A stretch of 64,000 nt of DNA from Paraphysomonas bandaiensis (lineage: Eukaryota; Chrysophyceae): contig CBFFRP010000241.1 in the NCBI GenBank assembly GCA_965644295.1, forward strand, positions 124,001 through 188,000, written 5' to 3'. Made by a program: the position numbers and the translations under genes. Below, one piece after another: positions 36,101-48,292 of the stretch (position 1 is the stretch's first letter; the number at the start of each line of letters is the position of its first letter). The notes under the pieces were generated by a model. That model was not told where the DNA came from. It did no database searches and worked only from the letters and a program-made list of their open reading frames with translations.

Positions 36101-37896
36101 TCTTCATCACTCTTCCCAGGAAACGAGATTCTGGTAATCTTCGACTTTGCACAGGCTTTGCAGATACCCTTGGTTTTCTGAAGACTCTTCTTACTCAGAT
36201 GAGATCTGTTGAGGCCACTCCCTGTGAACAACCGATGTTTGAAAGCTTCTAATAGCTTGCGCTTGCTGACATGCCCGCATCGCTTGTGAAGCAATTCCAG
36301 AGGGTCTTCATTTGTTTTATCCGATAGATGTACTTCTGCAGCTAAACTCGTCAAGTCAGGTAACTCCAACAAGTCCTTTAGATCAACGAAGGGCATTCCA
36401 TTATCTGAATACCTAGCTTCAAGAACAACTTCTGCATTATCCAATCGCACTATTTTTGGGGTCTCTAGCAGCTGAAGTCCATATCCAAGCGTACGAAGCA
36501 TCCCTCCCGAACAAATATTCTTGACTGAGTCGGGGCATACCTTTAATTTTGTCCAGTCACCATAGTTGCCTGAGCCAGTATATCGTAAGCTGGATCCCGC
36601 TTTGGTTGTCTGAATGGTCCCTTCGTCTGCAACAAATGTCTGTAGAATATCACTGTTCTTGATGATGAAGAGTTGTTTCGACGCGCAGCTGTCTAGAAAT
36701 ACAATGTCTTCAGAAGTATGCAGCACCTCATCTGCAACATTCACTTCTAAGTTACTCGATTCATCATATAACAACATGTGCACAGAATCATCCTCTTGCT
36801 CGTCTCTTTGAAGATAACGATTCCAGTCCGAGCTCTTTTTGATGGGCCTTTCCATCGTACCGTTTTTTTCGGAAAAATGTCGTTTTTTGTTAACAGAATC
36901 CTCCGCTTTCCTTGTTTTTCGAACTTGAGCTCGATGTCTGCATTCATGAGCTCGATGTCCAGATACGCCACACACAAAGCATCCATCATCATCAGCGCCA
37001 TTCTTTGACTTACTTCTTTTGGATTCTGCTTGTTGGCTTCGATGCTTGTTTTTACCATTGCGCTTCATTTGGGAGATCTTCAGATCTTTCTTCTTCATCC
37101 AGCAGTTCTTCTGCGTGTGACCTCGTTTTCCACATTTAGAGTATGAGCATGTTACCTCTTGATCAGAAGAATTCCAATGTACTTCCGGTGCAGAAGACTC
37201 CTGTGGTAGACCCTTTGCCTGGTCGAAGCGCCTACAAATGGTGATCATCTCATTAAATGAAATATCACCTTTCAGGTAGATGTTTGTGTACAGCTGCTCC
37301 AGATCCTTCCTCGTTTCCAGCGCAGTCTGCAGCTTCGTTTTTTTGGATACGTCAGTTGGCGGCTCACCAAGTTCCGTCATTTTTTGGACAATTCCGTTCA
37401 GTCGATCAATGGCTGTACACACCAGCTCCCCCTGTAGAATTCTAAATGACGCAAACTGTTTATTCAGTTCCACCAATTCGTACTGGGTTTCCCCACGAAA
37501 TCTAATAACCAATTTATTTACCAATTCACTTGCTAACATCTCCTTATCAGGATCATCAGGTGGAAGCATGTCCTTCTCTCGGAAGTATTGATCAACAATC
37601 TCAAGCGCCTCCGCAACAGGTTGAACAGCTTCGAAGATGGAACTGATGCAGGTGTCTTTTCTCTCCAACCACTTGTCGAGGTCTTCCTTATACTTGTTTT
37701 TCACAGCTGTGGACGCATTGTCAGCAGGTCGATGCGGTCGCTCTTCCAACCCAAGATGGTTCCGATTCTTTCTCATAAGCCAAACTCTCAATCGCTTCGT
37801 CCAGTTCACAACACCGAACTGATCGAACTTCGGAAGGTGTTTCCATTCCGAACTACTTGCGGAACTACCGTCTGCTACCATGTCAAGGTTTGACAT
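33131..37896 (-). pseudogene. copia element 1 Gag-Pol, broken by a frameshift near the end
   Basis: A 1,482-codon frame runs from 37896 to 33448 and the last ~110 residues continue in another frame (33475–33131). Visible in order: Gag, two zinc knuckles (the first with atypical CX4C spacing, the second CFVCGVSGHRAHEC), protease LDSCAS (about 400), the integrase HHCC and D,D,E core (HADGG, SERRF), reverse transcriptase with YVDD (about 1244), and RNase H (FTDADWAG). The break lies in a G-run (33463–33467 as C5 on the plus strand) that is one base shorter than the same run in element 2. This removes the end of RNase H unless the frame is shifted. The start codon lies inside the 5' LTR. Everything upstream of the break is open, so inactivation, if real, is very recent; an assembly error is possible. 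Confidence 0.88.
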
Positions 37897-38199
37897 TATA
37901 TGAGAAGTATTAACTTAACAACAGAAGGTAACTTATACTCAAAGCTGAGAATTATAAATTATAATCAATGTCTCTTATCATTCATCAATATCATGTTGTC
38001 TCCACTACCACTCATTTCTCGTACGACGATCTTACATCGTCACTACAACTTGCATCGTCACAATATTCCGTTTTACCGCTATGTGCTTATCGTCATTCAT
38101 TCTCACAATACGATTAACAAGACTACAACTGTATAATACAGTAATTTAAATACCTTATAACTACAGCTTTCAATTGCTCTCATATAGCAGAACTCAACA
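37881..38199 (-). repeat. 5' LTR of copia element 1
   Basis: 319 bp, upstream LTR in element orientation. Its last bases contain the first ATG of the Gag-Pol frame (37896). Confidence 0.92.
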
Positions 38200-38867
38200 T
38201 ATTCATGTTCAATATTAGAATTCGTACTGTCTGTGTCTGTCAAGCTATTCACCAAATAGTAAATTGATGCTGTCATCCTCATACAAACATGTTTTTTCTT
38301 AGAATCTGTAGTAGTATGCCAGTTTAAACAGTCAATGAGTAAGTGTCAGTATAGCGATCGCTATATCCGCCCAAACTATTATACTAAACTATTATTCGAT
38401 TCCAAACTATTCCGCCGTCATCTCTTTCATATCTATTACATACAGTATGATGTATGTATGTGAACAGGCGAAGAAATTGTTTGCTATTATTATTTTGACA
38501 GTATTGTTCAGTGGTTTTACTCTCCATCTCTGCCCATGGTGTGTTTTGATCGATTCATTCCTCTGATTTCATTGTTTCATTAATTAAACATTTCGTCAAC
38601 GAAGGAATTTTACGAAATTTTGGGAAAAGCTAGGGTTCTTTCCAGTATTGATGTAGAAATGTTTTAAAAGCTATTCTGTTTGTGTAGTAAGCCAAGAGAC
38701 AACAAAAAATATCATTTTGGTGTGGCACATACAGTATGTTTTCAGCAAAGCAAATCATACAACCTGTTTTCACACAGCATTCTGAAGATAAAGACAAATA
38801 AATGGTATTGTTCAAACCCTATCTTCAATAAGGCCATTGTGAAGACTCAGAATGGGTACAAGGAATC

Positions 38868-39237
38868 TCTGACTCGTCAACTAAACGGATGCAGAAGAAG
38901 CTGAATCAGTGGATAGGGCTGTCGAATTGGCAAATGTAAGAAACGCTGCTGCTGCATTTGAATGCCACAGAGCTACCAAGAAGTTACGACGACAGCTTGA
39001 CCACAATCACGTATTCAGTACAACAAACGTTGCGGATCGTTTTTGTTCAGCCGAGCCATGATATTCATGACAATTTGCGACAAGGAGTGACCCCCGACGC
39101 CTCGAACTGCTGCTGTTCCTTCACTTCAACAAGCACTTGTGGACCGCAAAGACAGTACAGCAGGTCATCGATGATGGACTGTCCGATCATAAGAATGAAG
39201 ACGACAGTGACGAAGAGTTGGAACACTTAGAGTATTA
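38868..39237 (+). pseudogene. hAT transposase C-terminal remnant
   Basis: Frames read DAEEAESVDRAVELANVRN … HNHVFSTTNVADRF, then, after stops and frame changes near 39055–39100, IHDNLRQGVTPD, LELLLFLHFNKHLW and an acidic end EDDSDEELEHLEY. The order S/T-N-V-x-(D/E)-R-x-F-S … P-x-x-(L/V)-E-x-L-L-F-L-x-x-N-x-x-L-W is the hAT dimerisation domain. At least two frame disruptions and an upstream stop show that it is dead. Confidence 0.72.
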
Positions 39238-39452
39238 GTTGCTGCATTGTTATTGGGTTTTCATCATTTTGTGTTGTAACCTCTACTAACTAGTTACTAC
39301 CGATCGAGCTCATTTCTTCTTCTTAGCGCCCAATACATATCAATATATTGTAACATACTTAATAACTATTATTGGTCCTGAAAATATTATTATTATTTAT
39401 TTCTGCTGGTAATATATTATAATATATTGCAATATATTGTTGACTGGCCTAG

Positions 39453-40108
39453 TTTGTAGGTTATCCTCATGATATAAAAATGCTAAGTTTATAAAAATTG
39501 AAGTTTTATTAAAACTGGTGATCTGTATTTGTGTGGGGTTGGTTATTGTCTACCGGGTTGATACGGGAATAGGTATTACCGGCGGTGCTATGAGAGTTCA
39601 AGGACAGAAGCACATTTTCTGATATGACGAGATGCAGGTATACTTATTTATAACGCAGTTTCAGAACACCACTAAACCTGTAACGTCAAATTTCATTTAG
39701 GGGGATACTTCCATCTTATTTAAAAAAATATATTACACTCCTATTAGTGCTAACTAACCGGAATCCGAGGGGATTTCTTCCTCATGTGTGTTACATATTA
39801 TTCTACTTGAAATACGACAATGCATAAAGCATACAAAATATCCATGACTAACTTCGTTAGATTAAAAAATAAAACGAAATATTTCAAGAACTGCAAACCA
39901 CAAGGAACAACGAAATTGACGCACAATCTCAATCACAATCTCAACAGTGCAAATAGTATCGCTATCCAACAACACTATACAGCTCAAGTAATAATCCTCG
40001 AAATAAAAGAACAGGCCAGCAAAAAACTCTTTTCACAAACCAACCCATAAATAGGGCCAGCCAAAAAATAGGATCAGGTACATTGATCCAGAAATAGTAG
40101 TATAATAA
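39453..40108. other. Intergenic, AT-rich
   Basis: No supported gene. 3' flank of the Ser-rich gene and right flank of the hAT element. Confidence 0.45.
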
Positions 40109-41290
40109 TCATATATCTTCAAGAACAGAGAGTGCTTGTTCCATCTCTCCTGCTGTTGGTGGCCTCTGTCTTGTCCTGGGTCTCATCTTGGGAGGTGTCA
40201 GGCGGGTGGGGCTCTGCTCGGGGCTACTCGCAATCAGCATTTCCACTACCTCATCAGGGTGTGCATGCGCTTTAGAGTTAACTTCTTCCGCAATCCTATC
40301 CACACTGAGACGCGATATATCCGCATCGCTGTCCATACTAGAGCTGTAACCTATATCCCACCTACTTCCCCAATTTGGAGTGTTTACGCCACTTGATGTA
40401 CCAGAAGGTGTATGTATAGGTGTATTCGCCACAGACAGACATACAGGTTGAATTGTCTTGCGCTTGTGTAGCCGATCCATAGACACAGACCGTCGCAAGA
40501 TAGCCTTGTTCATACGGTTATCACGAGCAGACACTTCATGGGATCGCGACTGCTGGATAGTGTTGGGGCTATGTCGTGAGTGTGGGGACGGGCTACGAGA
40601 CGTGCACGGAGTACCGCGATCACACATTATGTTTGACTGAGTCGCACGTCCATTTCCATCAGATAAAGAAATGCCACGGCTTTCTGCTGCGTGTTGACTT
40701 ATATTAACAGTGGAGGCCACAGGTATAATTTTTGTACTCACTGTCCCCGACATCTTGGATGGTTTATGAAAAGTACCAAACCGTACGTACTCCTTCAACT
40801 TGCCCCACCTGGATGATATGGGCTTCAGCAGGGAGCCAGTTGCCACCTCACAGTTCATACCGTCGCTGTCACTACCACCCACTACCTCCTCCACCAGCAT
40901 TGTGTGTTTCACAAATTCTCTAGCTGCAGATGTATTTTCATGCAACCGTTTAATATCATGTGTCCACTTCTGAAGATGTGCTGCATCTGGAGGATACAGT
41001 ATACATTTACTGCGTAGACGACTGATCATACTATCACGAGAGGTTTGTAACGTAGGTACATATAATTCTGCATACATGACCAGATGATGGGCTTCATTAA
41101 ACGTCAAAGAGGATTTAAAGTTTGTATTATCTGAATACCACTCACGAAATTTTATAAAACCATCACTTGGATCACATAACTCACTGCACAGCACCGCGTA
41201 TATATCCTGCTCTATGTAGGGATTTAACGGAAACTGGGTGGATACTTTTGTCATTGCTGTTAAAAGAGTTGCTGTGTTTAAGAGAGGCAT
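40109..41290 (-). CDS. Unidentified Ser-rich cytoplasmic protein
   Basis: A 393-aa single-exon ORF. The first ~140 residues look globular and helical (FIKFREWYSDN, FNEAHHLVMYAELYVP, LQKWTHDIKRLHE). The remainder is low-complexity, rich in Ser, Arg and Pro with many phospho-site-like motifs (SRSPSPHSRHSP, RRSVSMDR, TPPKMRPRTRQRPPT), so it is probably a disordered regulatory region. There is no signal peptide or membrane segment. I do not recognise a family. The gene is divergent from the Rictor homologue across the TATG tract. The start ATG at 41290 is the first in frame. Confidence 0.65.
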   Translation of the reverse strand: MPLLNTATLLTAMTKVSTQFPLNPYIEQDIYAVLCSELCDPSDGFIKFREWYSDNTNFKSSLTFNEAHHLVMYAELYVPTLQTSRDSMISRLRSKCILYPPDAAHLQKWTHDIKRLHENTSAAREFVKHTMLVEEVVGGSDSDGMNCEVATGSLLKPISSRWGKLKEYVRFGTFHKPSKMSGTVSTKIIPVASTVNISQHAAESRGISLSDGNGRATQSNIMCDRGTPCTSRSPSPHSRHSPNTIQQSRSHEVSARDNRMNKAILRRSVSMDRLHKRKTIQPVCLSVANTPIHTPSGTSSGVNTPNWGSRWDIGYSSSMDSDADISRLSVDRIAEEVNSKAHAHPDEVVEMLIASSPEQSPTRLTPPKMRPRTRQRPPTAGEMEQALSVLEDI

Positions 41291-41600
41291 ACTTGGGATT
41301 GTTCTATGTGTGAATTAGATGCTCATATGTATGTATATGGGGGTATGATGTGAGTGTATGTATGGGTGTGTGTATGTACCGGATGAGGCTAATACACATA
41401 CATATATACATATACAGCCCAGCTAAATACTCATGAGATGATGCGGATTACAGGAGAGACTTGTGGTGATCTTCGGTTAGAACTTGTTCCATTATGAGTG
41501 GAATGGAATGCTCTGACACAACCTCGTAATGAGTATGTATATACATAGAGCACGTAGAGCAGGGAATATGCATATGTTGATGTTGATGAGTGTGTGCTGC

Positions 41601-42030
41601 GTATGTATGTATGTATGTATGTATGTATGTATGTATGTATGTATGTATGTATGTATGTATGTATGTATGTATGTATGTATGTATGTATGTATGTATGTAT
41701 GTATGTATGTATGTATGTATGTATGTATGTATGTATGTAGGTAGGTATGTATGTAGGTATGTATGTATGTATGTATGTATGTATGTATGTATGTATGTAT
41801 GTATGTATGTATGTATGTATGTATGTATGTATGTATGTATGTATGTATGTATGTATGTATGTATGTATGTATGTATGTATGTATGTATGTATGTATGTAT
41901 GTATGTATGTATGTAGGTATGTATGTATGTATGTATGTATGTATGTATGTATGTATGTATGTATGTATGTATGTATGTATGTATGTATGTATGTATGTAT
42001 GTATGTATGTATGTATGTATACCATATATG

Positions 42031-42064
<34 letters not shown>

Positions 42065-42185
42065 TGTATGTATGTATGTATGTATGTATGTATGTATGTA
42101 TGTATGTATGTATGTATGTATGTATGTATGTATGTATGTATGTATGTATGTATGTATGTATGTATGTATGTATGTATGTATGTAT
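41601..42185. repeat. (TATG)n microsatellite, ~585 bp
   Basis: About 145 copies of GTAT/TATG, interrupted only by GTAGGTAGG-type changes near 41738–41758, a single change at ~41915 and an ATACCATATATGTATATA break at 42018–42035, where the phase shifts. Apparent ORFs here (YIHTYIHT, MYVCMYVC) are translations of the repeat. It lies between divergent genes starting at 41290 (minus) and 42328 (plus). Confidence 0.97.
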
Positions 42186-42327
42186 CCTTTACCGGGGTAT
42201 GGTATCGTATAGTATCGTATACTTAAGAGTGAATCAAAGAAAGATTGTTGTTACATAATCGCTCAGTCCTCATCGCCTCTCTCTACATCCACTGAGTATT
42301 CGGGACACATGTTCTGATAATATAATA

Positions 42328-45300
42328 ATGAGCAGCGGTCATCCGTGCAGTCCGCTAGAGACTATAAACGACATCCTGCTTAAAGGAGATCGCGACGGCA
42401 CCCCCTCTAAAGAGCTCACTGTCTCTATAGGGACATGCTGCAGACAACTTGAGTCCAACACGTTTCCTGAAGATGAATTTTCGTCGTTCCTGAGTGAAGT
42501 GCACGATCATATCGTTGTTAAGGACTCAGCTGTGCGGTCGGTGCTGCTACGAGCCATACGATACGGACTGAAGTCTGAGCACGCGTGTGAACTGCTGATA
42601 AAACATGTGAGATTAAGTTCAATCTTATCATTTGCGCATAACTCATTCTTGTGAAATAAAGGGTATTCATATTCTGGTTGTAGTTTCCCTTGAAAAGGAT
42701 AATGATTTTTCCTGGGAACGAATGCAAGCCTTGAAGCTCATTAATAAGTTTATGGATCTGAGCCCTGATTCATTTCCCCTTGCTTTCGCGAGGTCATTGG
42801 TAGCCGTGTCGATGGAAAAGAGTGACAACTTTCGTCGTGTAGTGTTAGAGTCATTACGTGAATTAGGTATCAAGAACACGAAAGTGGCATACGAGGCAGG
42901 AGCCTTCCGTGTACTCTTTGATGCAATCCTTGATCCAACAATCAGTTATCTCTCTGAGTCGATATTGATGACAATGCTTTATTTGCTAAATAGCCCCAAT
43001 ACTCGGTAAGGCGTGTACAAAATTATATACATCTACGCATTTTAATCGTCGTCATAATCATTTGTTTAATATACACTTTATTACAGATCGTTCGTACGAC
43101 CTCATTTGGACCTTCAGTGTTTGGTAAGCAGCGTACACTCTTATGAATCTACACTTTAGATTGATTTTTTCGTTGTTATGGTCTTATACTTAATGTGTTC
43201 TGCGCTATAATCCTGAAAACTGACCTCATATTTATGTCAGCTGTCGCCGTTCACGGACTTGGATACTGTCCGCGGGGATGATTCGTTGAAACGATGGGAC
43301 TTAGCTAAAGCCGCACTGGTAACGATGATGCGCTCATTCGGAGGGGTAGTTGAGTTGACGTCCGATCGTATGGGACTTCCCGCTGTAGTGCAACTATTGT
43401 CAGACCCCAATGTACGAGCCATGCACACTTGCATGCATGGCAAAGCATGAAAATCATTATGCTGCAATAATTGATGTAGTGAATATGAATTGTGGAGAGA
43501 TAAATAACCTCTCCATCTTCGATGCCCTATGCTTATTGAAATTTATGTGTGTATTTTAACAGGTATCAGCTGTTGTCAAGGATGCAATTTTAGATTGCAT
43601 AATGGAGATATTTGAGCCTGTAATAAACAAGGTAAGTTCGTATTGGTATAAACACCTTGCAATGTATTCCTTTGTGTATCGTTGTTTTTGTTTTCAGCAT
43701 ATTCTATGTCAACATTCTTTTGTCAATCCATTTTGTAACACCTCCTTCACATCGTTTTCCGTTGTAGCTGGAGTTCCGCAAAGCGCATGGAGCTGCTCAT
43801 GTTGTTCAACAGAGCCAGAATTCACCCACGGCCTTGGCAGCGATGAGCTCTCAGAAGACATCGAAGCCGCGGTTTGTCCGCAGATCAACTGTTGGATCTG
43901 ACTCTGATAGAGGTTGAAACATATACTCACTGTACATGCAAGAAATATGTATCAATGTCGAGACCGTTTTCAAACCGTATTTTGTGGAATTCATGTTTAA
44001 CTCACTTTTATGATTTGTCATGATGCAGTCAGTACAATGAACAATATGCGGGGTAGATCGAACACTGACGGTAGCCGCTTGACTCGAGATACCTCTATGT
44101 CAGATGAGAACTTTCATGGCGCCCATACGTGCAGACAAGACAGTATTAGTCGGATAATTAATGACGAGGACACTGGAGAATCTGACACGCTTACCCCGCT
44201 TCCGTCATCGTTCCGCAAAACTAATGCGGGTGGGACAGAGAGGCAGTCGAAATCTCCTGGCGGAGGGATAGGACGAGGAGGAAAGCGACTTAGCATGTGG
44301 TGAGTTGACGGTTGAGATGACGCCAAACTCTGTATTTTAAGAAAAAAACAATATGTATTAATTTTCTATTTTGTTGCATATGCATATTTTCTATCGGCGG
44401 TAGATCCTATCTATATCGTTGTGTTGAACCCTTCGATGATATGATGTGAAAGTGGAAGCTAAATTGATTTATGTTTATGTAGGACGCGCTTCACAACTCA
44501 TGCTGAGCTGGCGGAGAAGATCAGCGTTGGTAAGTTGTGAATGTTATAGATTAATTATTCGATGTTAATTGGGAATTTTTCAGATCCTATTTACAATATG
44601 CTTGACAACTACGCGGCTTTAATATGTTGCTCATTTATACACGTACGGCTCTTCGATAATCTTTGCTGGCTCTGCGCTCATGGAGACTTACATATATCTG
44701 CCAGGTTATTGTGTGTCAACGTGTATCGATAATGTGGTGTAGTTGTTCTGTTGTCTACGTAAGAGAAACGAACTGATGTTGTATTGCGCTGATTTAATAT
44801 ATACTGGGTGCTGATGGTGTGTAATAGATGCAAGGATGTAATGGTAGACCTGATGGGTGTAGTCTCGAAGGTTTGCACAGAGCGTGTCTGCAGTGAGCTC
44901 CTTACTCTTCCGTGTCTCATTGAGTATGCTGCCTCAGCAGCCGCAATGAAACATCCTGATAGGGCCTACAAGGCATCTGATATGCTGATTGCATTGTCTA
45001 ACGCCTTTAGTCTGTCGAAAAGTAATGATACAACCTACCGACAGTCGAGCCAAGACCTTCGGTCGTCCTCGTCGCACTCAGGTAACGTGTCCTTTTTTGT
45101 TTTCATTTCATCGATACTTGTTGTTTCCATTGTCTGAATAATGTTTGATTTGTGTTTAAAGTATGATATTTATTCATTTGTGTATGTCATATTTTGTGCA
45201 GGCGTTACGTCAAGTCGCGCATCGCGACGTTTTTCCGGTCGTACCTTGGAAGCTGTGATGGCGTCGAAAAATAATACCTCAGGAACCTCTCAAGGCACGT

Positions 45301-48292
45301 CTATATCTACTATTAGCACGGAGCTTGTGCAGACCTCTTATACCAGTGGAACTGTTAACTCGAAAAAGGCAGAAATGATTCACGAGCTGAAACTGTTTAT
45401 GAACGCTGTAATCGATAAGTCAGAGTGTACGAGACAAATGGAAATGTCTCGAATATTGGGAAAGGAAGGCAAAGAACCCTTCAGATGGGACTGGGCTGTT
45501 ATTAATGACCTCCTCGACTATAGTCTACGGAATGCTGACCGTCTAGGGGAAGCTTTGAAAACTAAGTTTATCAAGCGACTCTCAGGGTTTTATCGATGCT
45601 CGACGGAAGAGAAAGGTTACTTCGCCAATCTTGAATGGGAACCGAACCATTTGCATTACTTGGAATGTGCTTGCAATCTGTATACTATTCTAGCTGAGAG
45701 TGATAGTGGGCTGGGATTTCTGATGCATGATAGACGTGGACTATTGTTTGCAGAACTGGTTCGTGATCTCGAAGCAGTACTCACTATTGCTGCGGCCACG
45801 AAGACAGCTCAGCAGAATGGCCAAGTTTACGCAGTACCCCTGAGCAGGCACTCTCAAGTACTCAACGTCTTCCGCTCTGCGGGCTGTTCGCAGACAATGG
45901 CGAGGGAATATTTCTGCGTTATGGGTCGACTGTCCCATAGCCCTCAGGGGCGCCATCTTTTGAACTCCTGCCAAACGTATGATCACCTGAGTCGCTTGGG
46001 TCACTACGCCTCGTTGGACTATCTCAGTCGTGTGGCACTGACAGCATTGGGTTTTACAGATGGTGGGTTTATGTCTAAGGATCTGTTGCAGATATACACC
46101 ACATCAGGTGGAACTTCTCCGGATTTGAGGTTATACTGCCATACTTTACTCAGGGCACTTCTGAGGTCCAGGTCGCGGGAAGTGTGTGAGTGGGGCATGG
46201 AGTTAATGGTGGACCAGCTAGTGTACCCGCATGTTCCACGAAAATCTATCATAAGGTATATACATATTTTATACAGAGTCTATATGATATATGATGGTGG
46301 TGTGTTATCCTCTATTAGCAATCCGATTAACACGTACCGGATTTGTGATATTGGCAGTTTTAATATTCTATTTACAGATGTCTAGAGGAAGCAGCGCAAG
46401 ATAGAGAATATTTGAAAGAGCTCATTCTAAAGGAACCGGAAATTGTTGGAGATGACATGACGAATCTTTTGATTCGCTTTCTCGCACTTCCTGAGGGTTT
46501 TCACTACTTGAGCGCTTTGAATTGGGTAGAAAAGGAGCTTTCTCACTGGAAGTCTCATAAGTGTAAGGAGTATGCCAGTCGTGTCGAATTGGCGCTCGCG
46601 AAAGGCTTAAACAGTACGTACTTGAGTCGACAATACAGCCAAGCTGTGAGCCCCATACCTGTCACTGCACAAGCTTTTTCAAGCCATCCATCAGCTCCCT
46701 CTGGACTGCAATATCCGGATGGTGGAGTTGATATTGAGGGACTTCTGCGTATGCCGTGGAACATTGAGGTCAAAGTCACCGGACCGTCCGGAGTGGAGGC
46801 AGAATATGTCAAGGTGGATACATATTTAGATTCCTCTGAGCTTGGATGTCCTGCATCTAATGATATGACCTCTGATACTCTGCGATTGGTTAAAGTTCGT
46901 GGTGTAGTTTTGGACAAACAGGGAATTCCTTCCGGTCATGCAGTTATGAACGACCGCACACTGATGAGCGCATTGCTCTGTGGGGTTTGTCCTGTTAAGA
47001 GAGACGGGGTAGTCATGCCTTCAGAAGAACGTTCAACGAGCTCGTCGAATCCCATTTCGAATACCACGTCTGGTGACATGAGAGGGTCACTTGGAAATTC
47101 AACTGTCAATCACTCTATACACCGACGTAGAAAATCCGTGGCAGCTGCAAAGAGCTCATACTCCTCTCCAGATCTTCTAGGCAGTGTTAGAGGGTCATAT
47201 TGTGAGCCTGCGCCCGAATGGTCTACCAGTGGTGATGTACCGTTGACATTTTTATCCGACCACTTACAGGACTGGACGAAGTGTAAACCTTCGCACCGAC
47301 TGAAGCTTCGACAGATTGACATTCCCGGTACAGACAGATTTGCTGTTGAGATTAGTGGTGAACCGACGGTATTTATTTTTAGTCGCAATGCTCCTAGCTC
47401 TAAGGGCTCTGACCGCCATGCTCAAACGAGAATCGATTCTCGCCCGCAACAACCTTCTGTGGCTTACTTAGTGGAGGTACATTACGTATTGAGGCTACAG
47501 ACTGGCCAGGCTGCGTTTTTGCCCCTTCCGCGACACATGTATGGCGAGCTATCACGTACATCTGCAGGCATGAAGCTTATGCATTCGCAGAATATTATTC
47601 CAGACCTCCTTCTTCGAGCACAGGCCGTGTCAACACCTTCCTGTGACGTGATCGCCGCGCTATGGGCACTTGGACATATTTCGTCGTCTGAGAACGGCAT
47701 CCAGGCTATTATTGCGATAGATAAAAATTTTGTCGCGTGGTGCATTGAAATTGCGACTGAGAACCGGAGCTACTCTGTGCGAGCAGTGGCATTTACTGTG
47801 CTAGGTCTTATCAGCCGTACTGAGAAAGGAAGCCAACAATTGAGTTCCTGTGGGTGGGAAGCTGCCCCCATACATTACATTGCAGTTGCAGTGCCCAAAG
47901 ACCCGTCAGTATTGTTTGAGAGTGCGATAAATAATAGTCCAGATATGGAACATATGGGGCAGACTGAGTTGGCTATGAGCTCGCCATTCCACAGGCGATT
48001 CAGAGATACCACTACCTGGTTTGGTTTCGATGGATCTGATGGGGATCTTGAGAGCAATATTCTTCAATGTATTGCGAAGCTTCCTGGACAGCTTCTATAC
48101 AAGGACTCCTATGCGACCCTCATGAAATACCATACCTCTCACTCGGAGATGTTTCAAAGTCGCAAGTTGTATATGGCTGTGCATGATATACTCGCAAATT
48201 ACACATTTAAATTGAGTCTGAGGAGGATGATCATGGGCCTCTTTTCTCCAGGCGCGAAAAAGGCAGACGTGGTACATCATGGGCTACCTTGA
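42328..48292 (+). CDS. RICTOR: Rictor/Pianissimo/AVO3-like TORC2 subunit
   Basis: Twelve exons: 42328–42606, 42662–43005, 43087–43123, 43241–43411, 43563–43631, 43768–43912, 44029–44299, 44483–44529, 44584–44704, 44828–45081, 45202–46255, 46378–48292. The total is 4,707 nt (1,568 aa), with all phases consistent. The N-terminal part is armadillo-like, with Rictor_N features (SAVRSVLLRAIRYGL; KRWDLAKAALVTMM; VKDAILDCIMEIFEP). About residue 673 is FRWDWAVINDLL followed by LKTKFIKRLSGFYR, diagnostic of the family. Rictor_M is at ~971 (GFHYLSALNWVEKELSHW). Rictor_V is at ~1354–1420 (ALWALGHISSSENGIQAI … AFTVLGLISRTEKGSQQL). A Ser-rich insert separates the N and M regions. Rictor is the defining scaffold of TOR complex 2, acting on AGC kinases and the cytoskeleton. 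Introns are 54–183 nt, longer than in neighbouring genes. Confidence 0.92.

Larger units (their letters stand above)
32669..38199 (-). mobile_element. Ty1/copia LTR retrotransposon 1 (5,531 bp)
   Basis: Two 319-bp LTRs (32669–32987 and 37881–38199) appear identical by eye. A 5-bp target duplication TATTC flanks the element (32664–32668 and 38200–38204). The element reads on the minus strand. The primer-binding site TGGTAGCAGA (37880 downwards) fits the 3' end of initiator tRNA-Met. A purine tract GAGAGGGAG (minus strand) precedes the 3' LTR at 32988–32996. LTR ends are TG…CA. The insertion is recent, by LTR identity, and lies inside the hAT element. Confidence 0.93.
32433..39452 (+). mobile_element. 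Decayed hAT transposon interrupted by a copia element
   Basis: The left terminus CAGGGCCAGTCAACAATATA (32433) matches the inward-read right terminus CTAGGCCAGTCAACAATATA (ending 39452). The flanks are TTAGTAGG (32425–32432) and TTTGTAGG (39453–39460), an 8-bp duplication with one change. Removing the copia insertion and its 5-bp duplication leaves about 1,484 bp. Near the right end lies a broken hAT transposase C-terminus (38868–39237). TIRs, 8-bp duplication and dimerisation-domain remnant together identify the superfamily. Confidence 0.82.

Noticed and set aside
38351-38366. Palindrome TATAGCGATCGCTATA.
   Set aside because: Short isolated palindrome inside the decayed hAT element. No repetition or context to assign a function.
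41492-42258. ORFs translating as (MYVC)n or (YIHT)n.
   Set aside because: Pure translations of the (TATG)n microsatellite.
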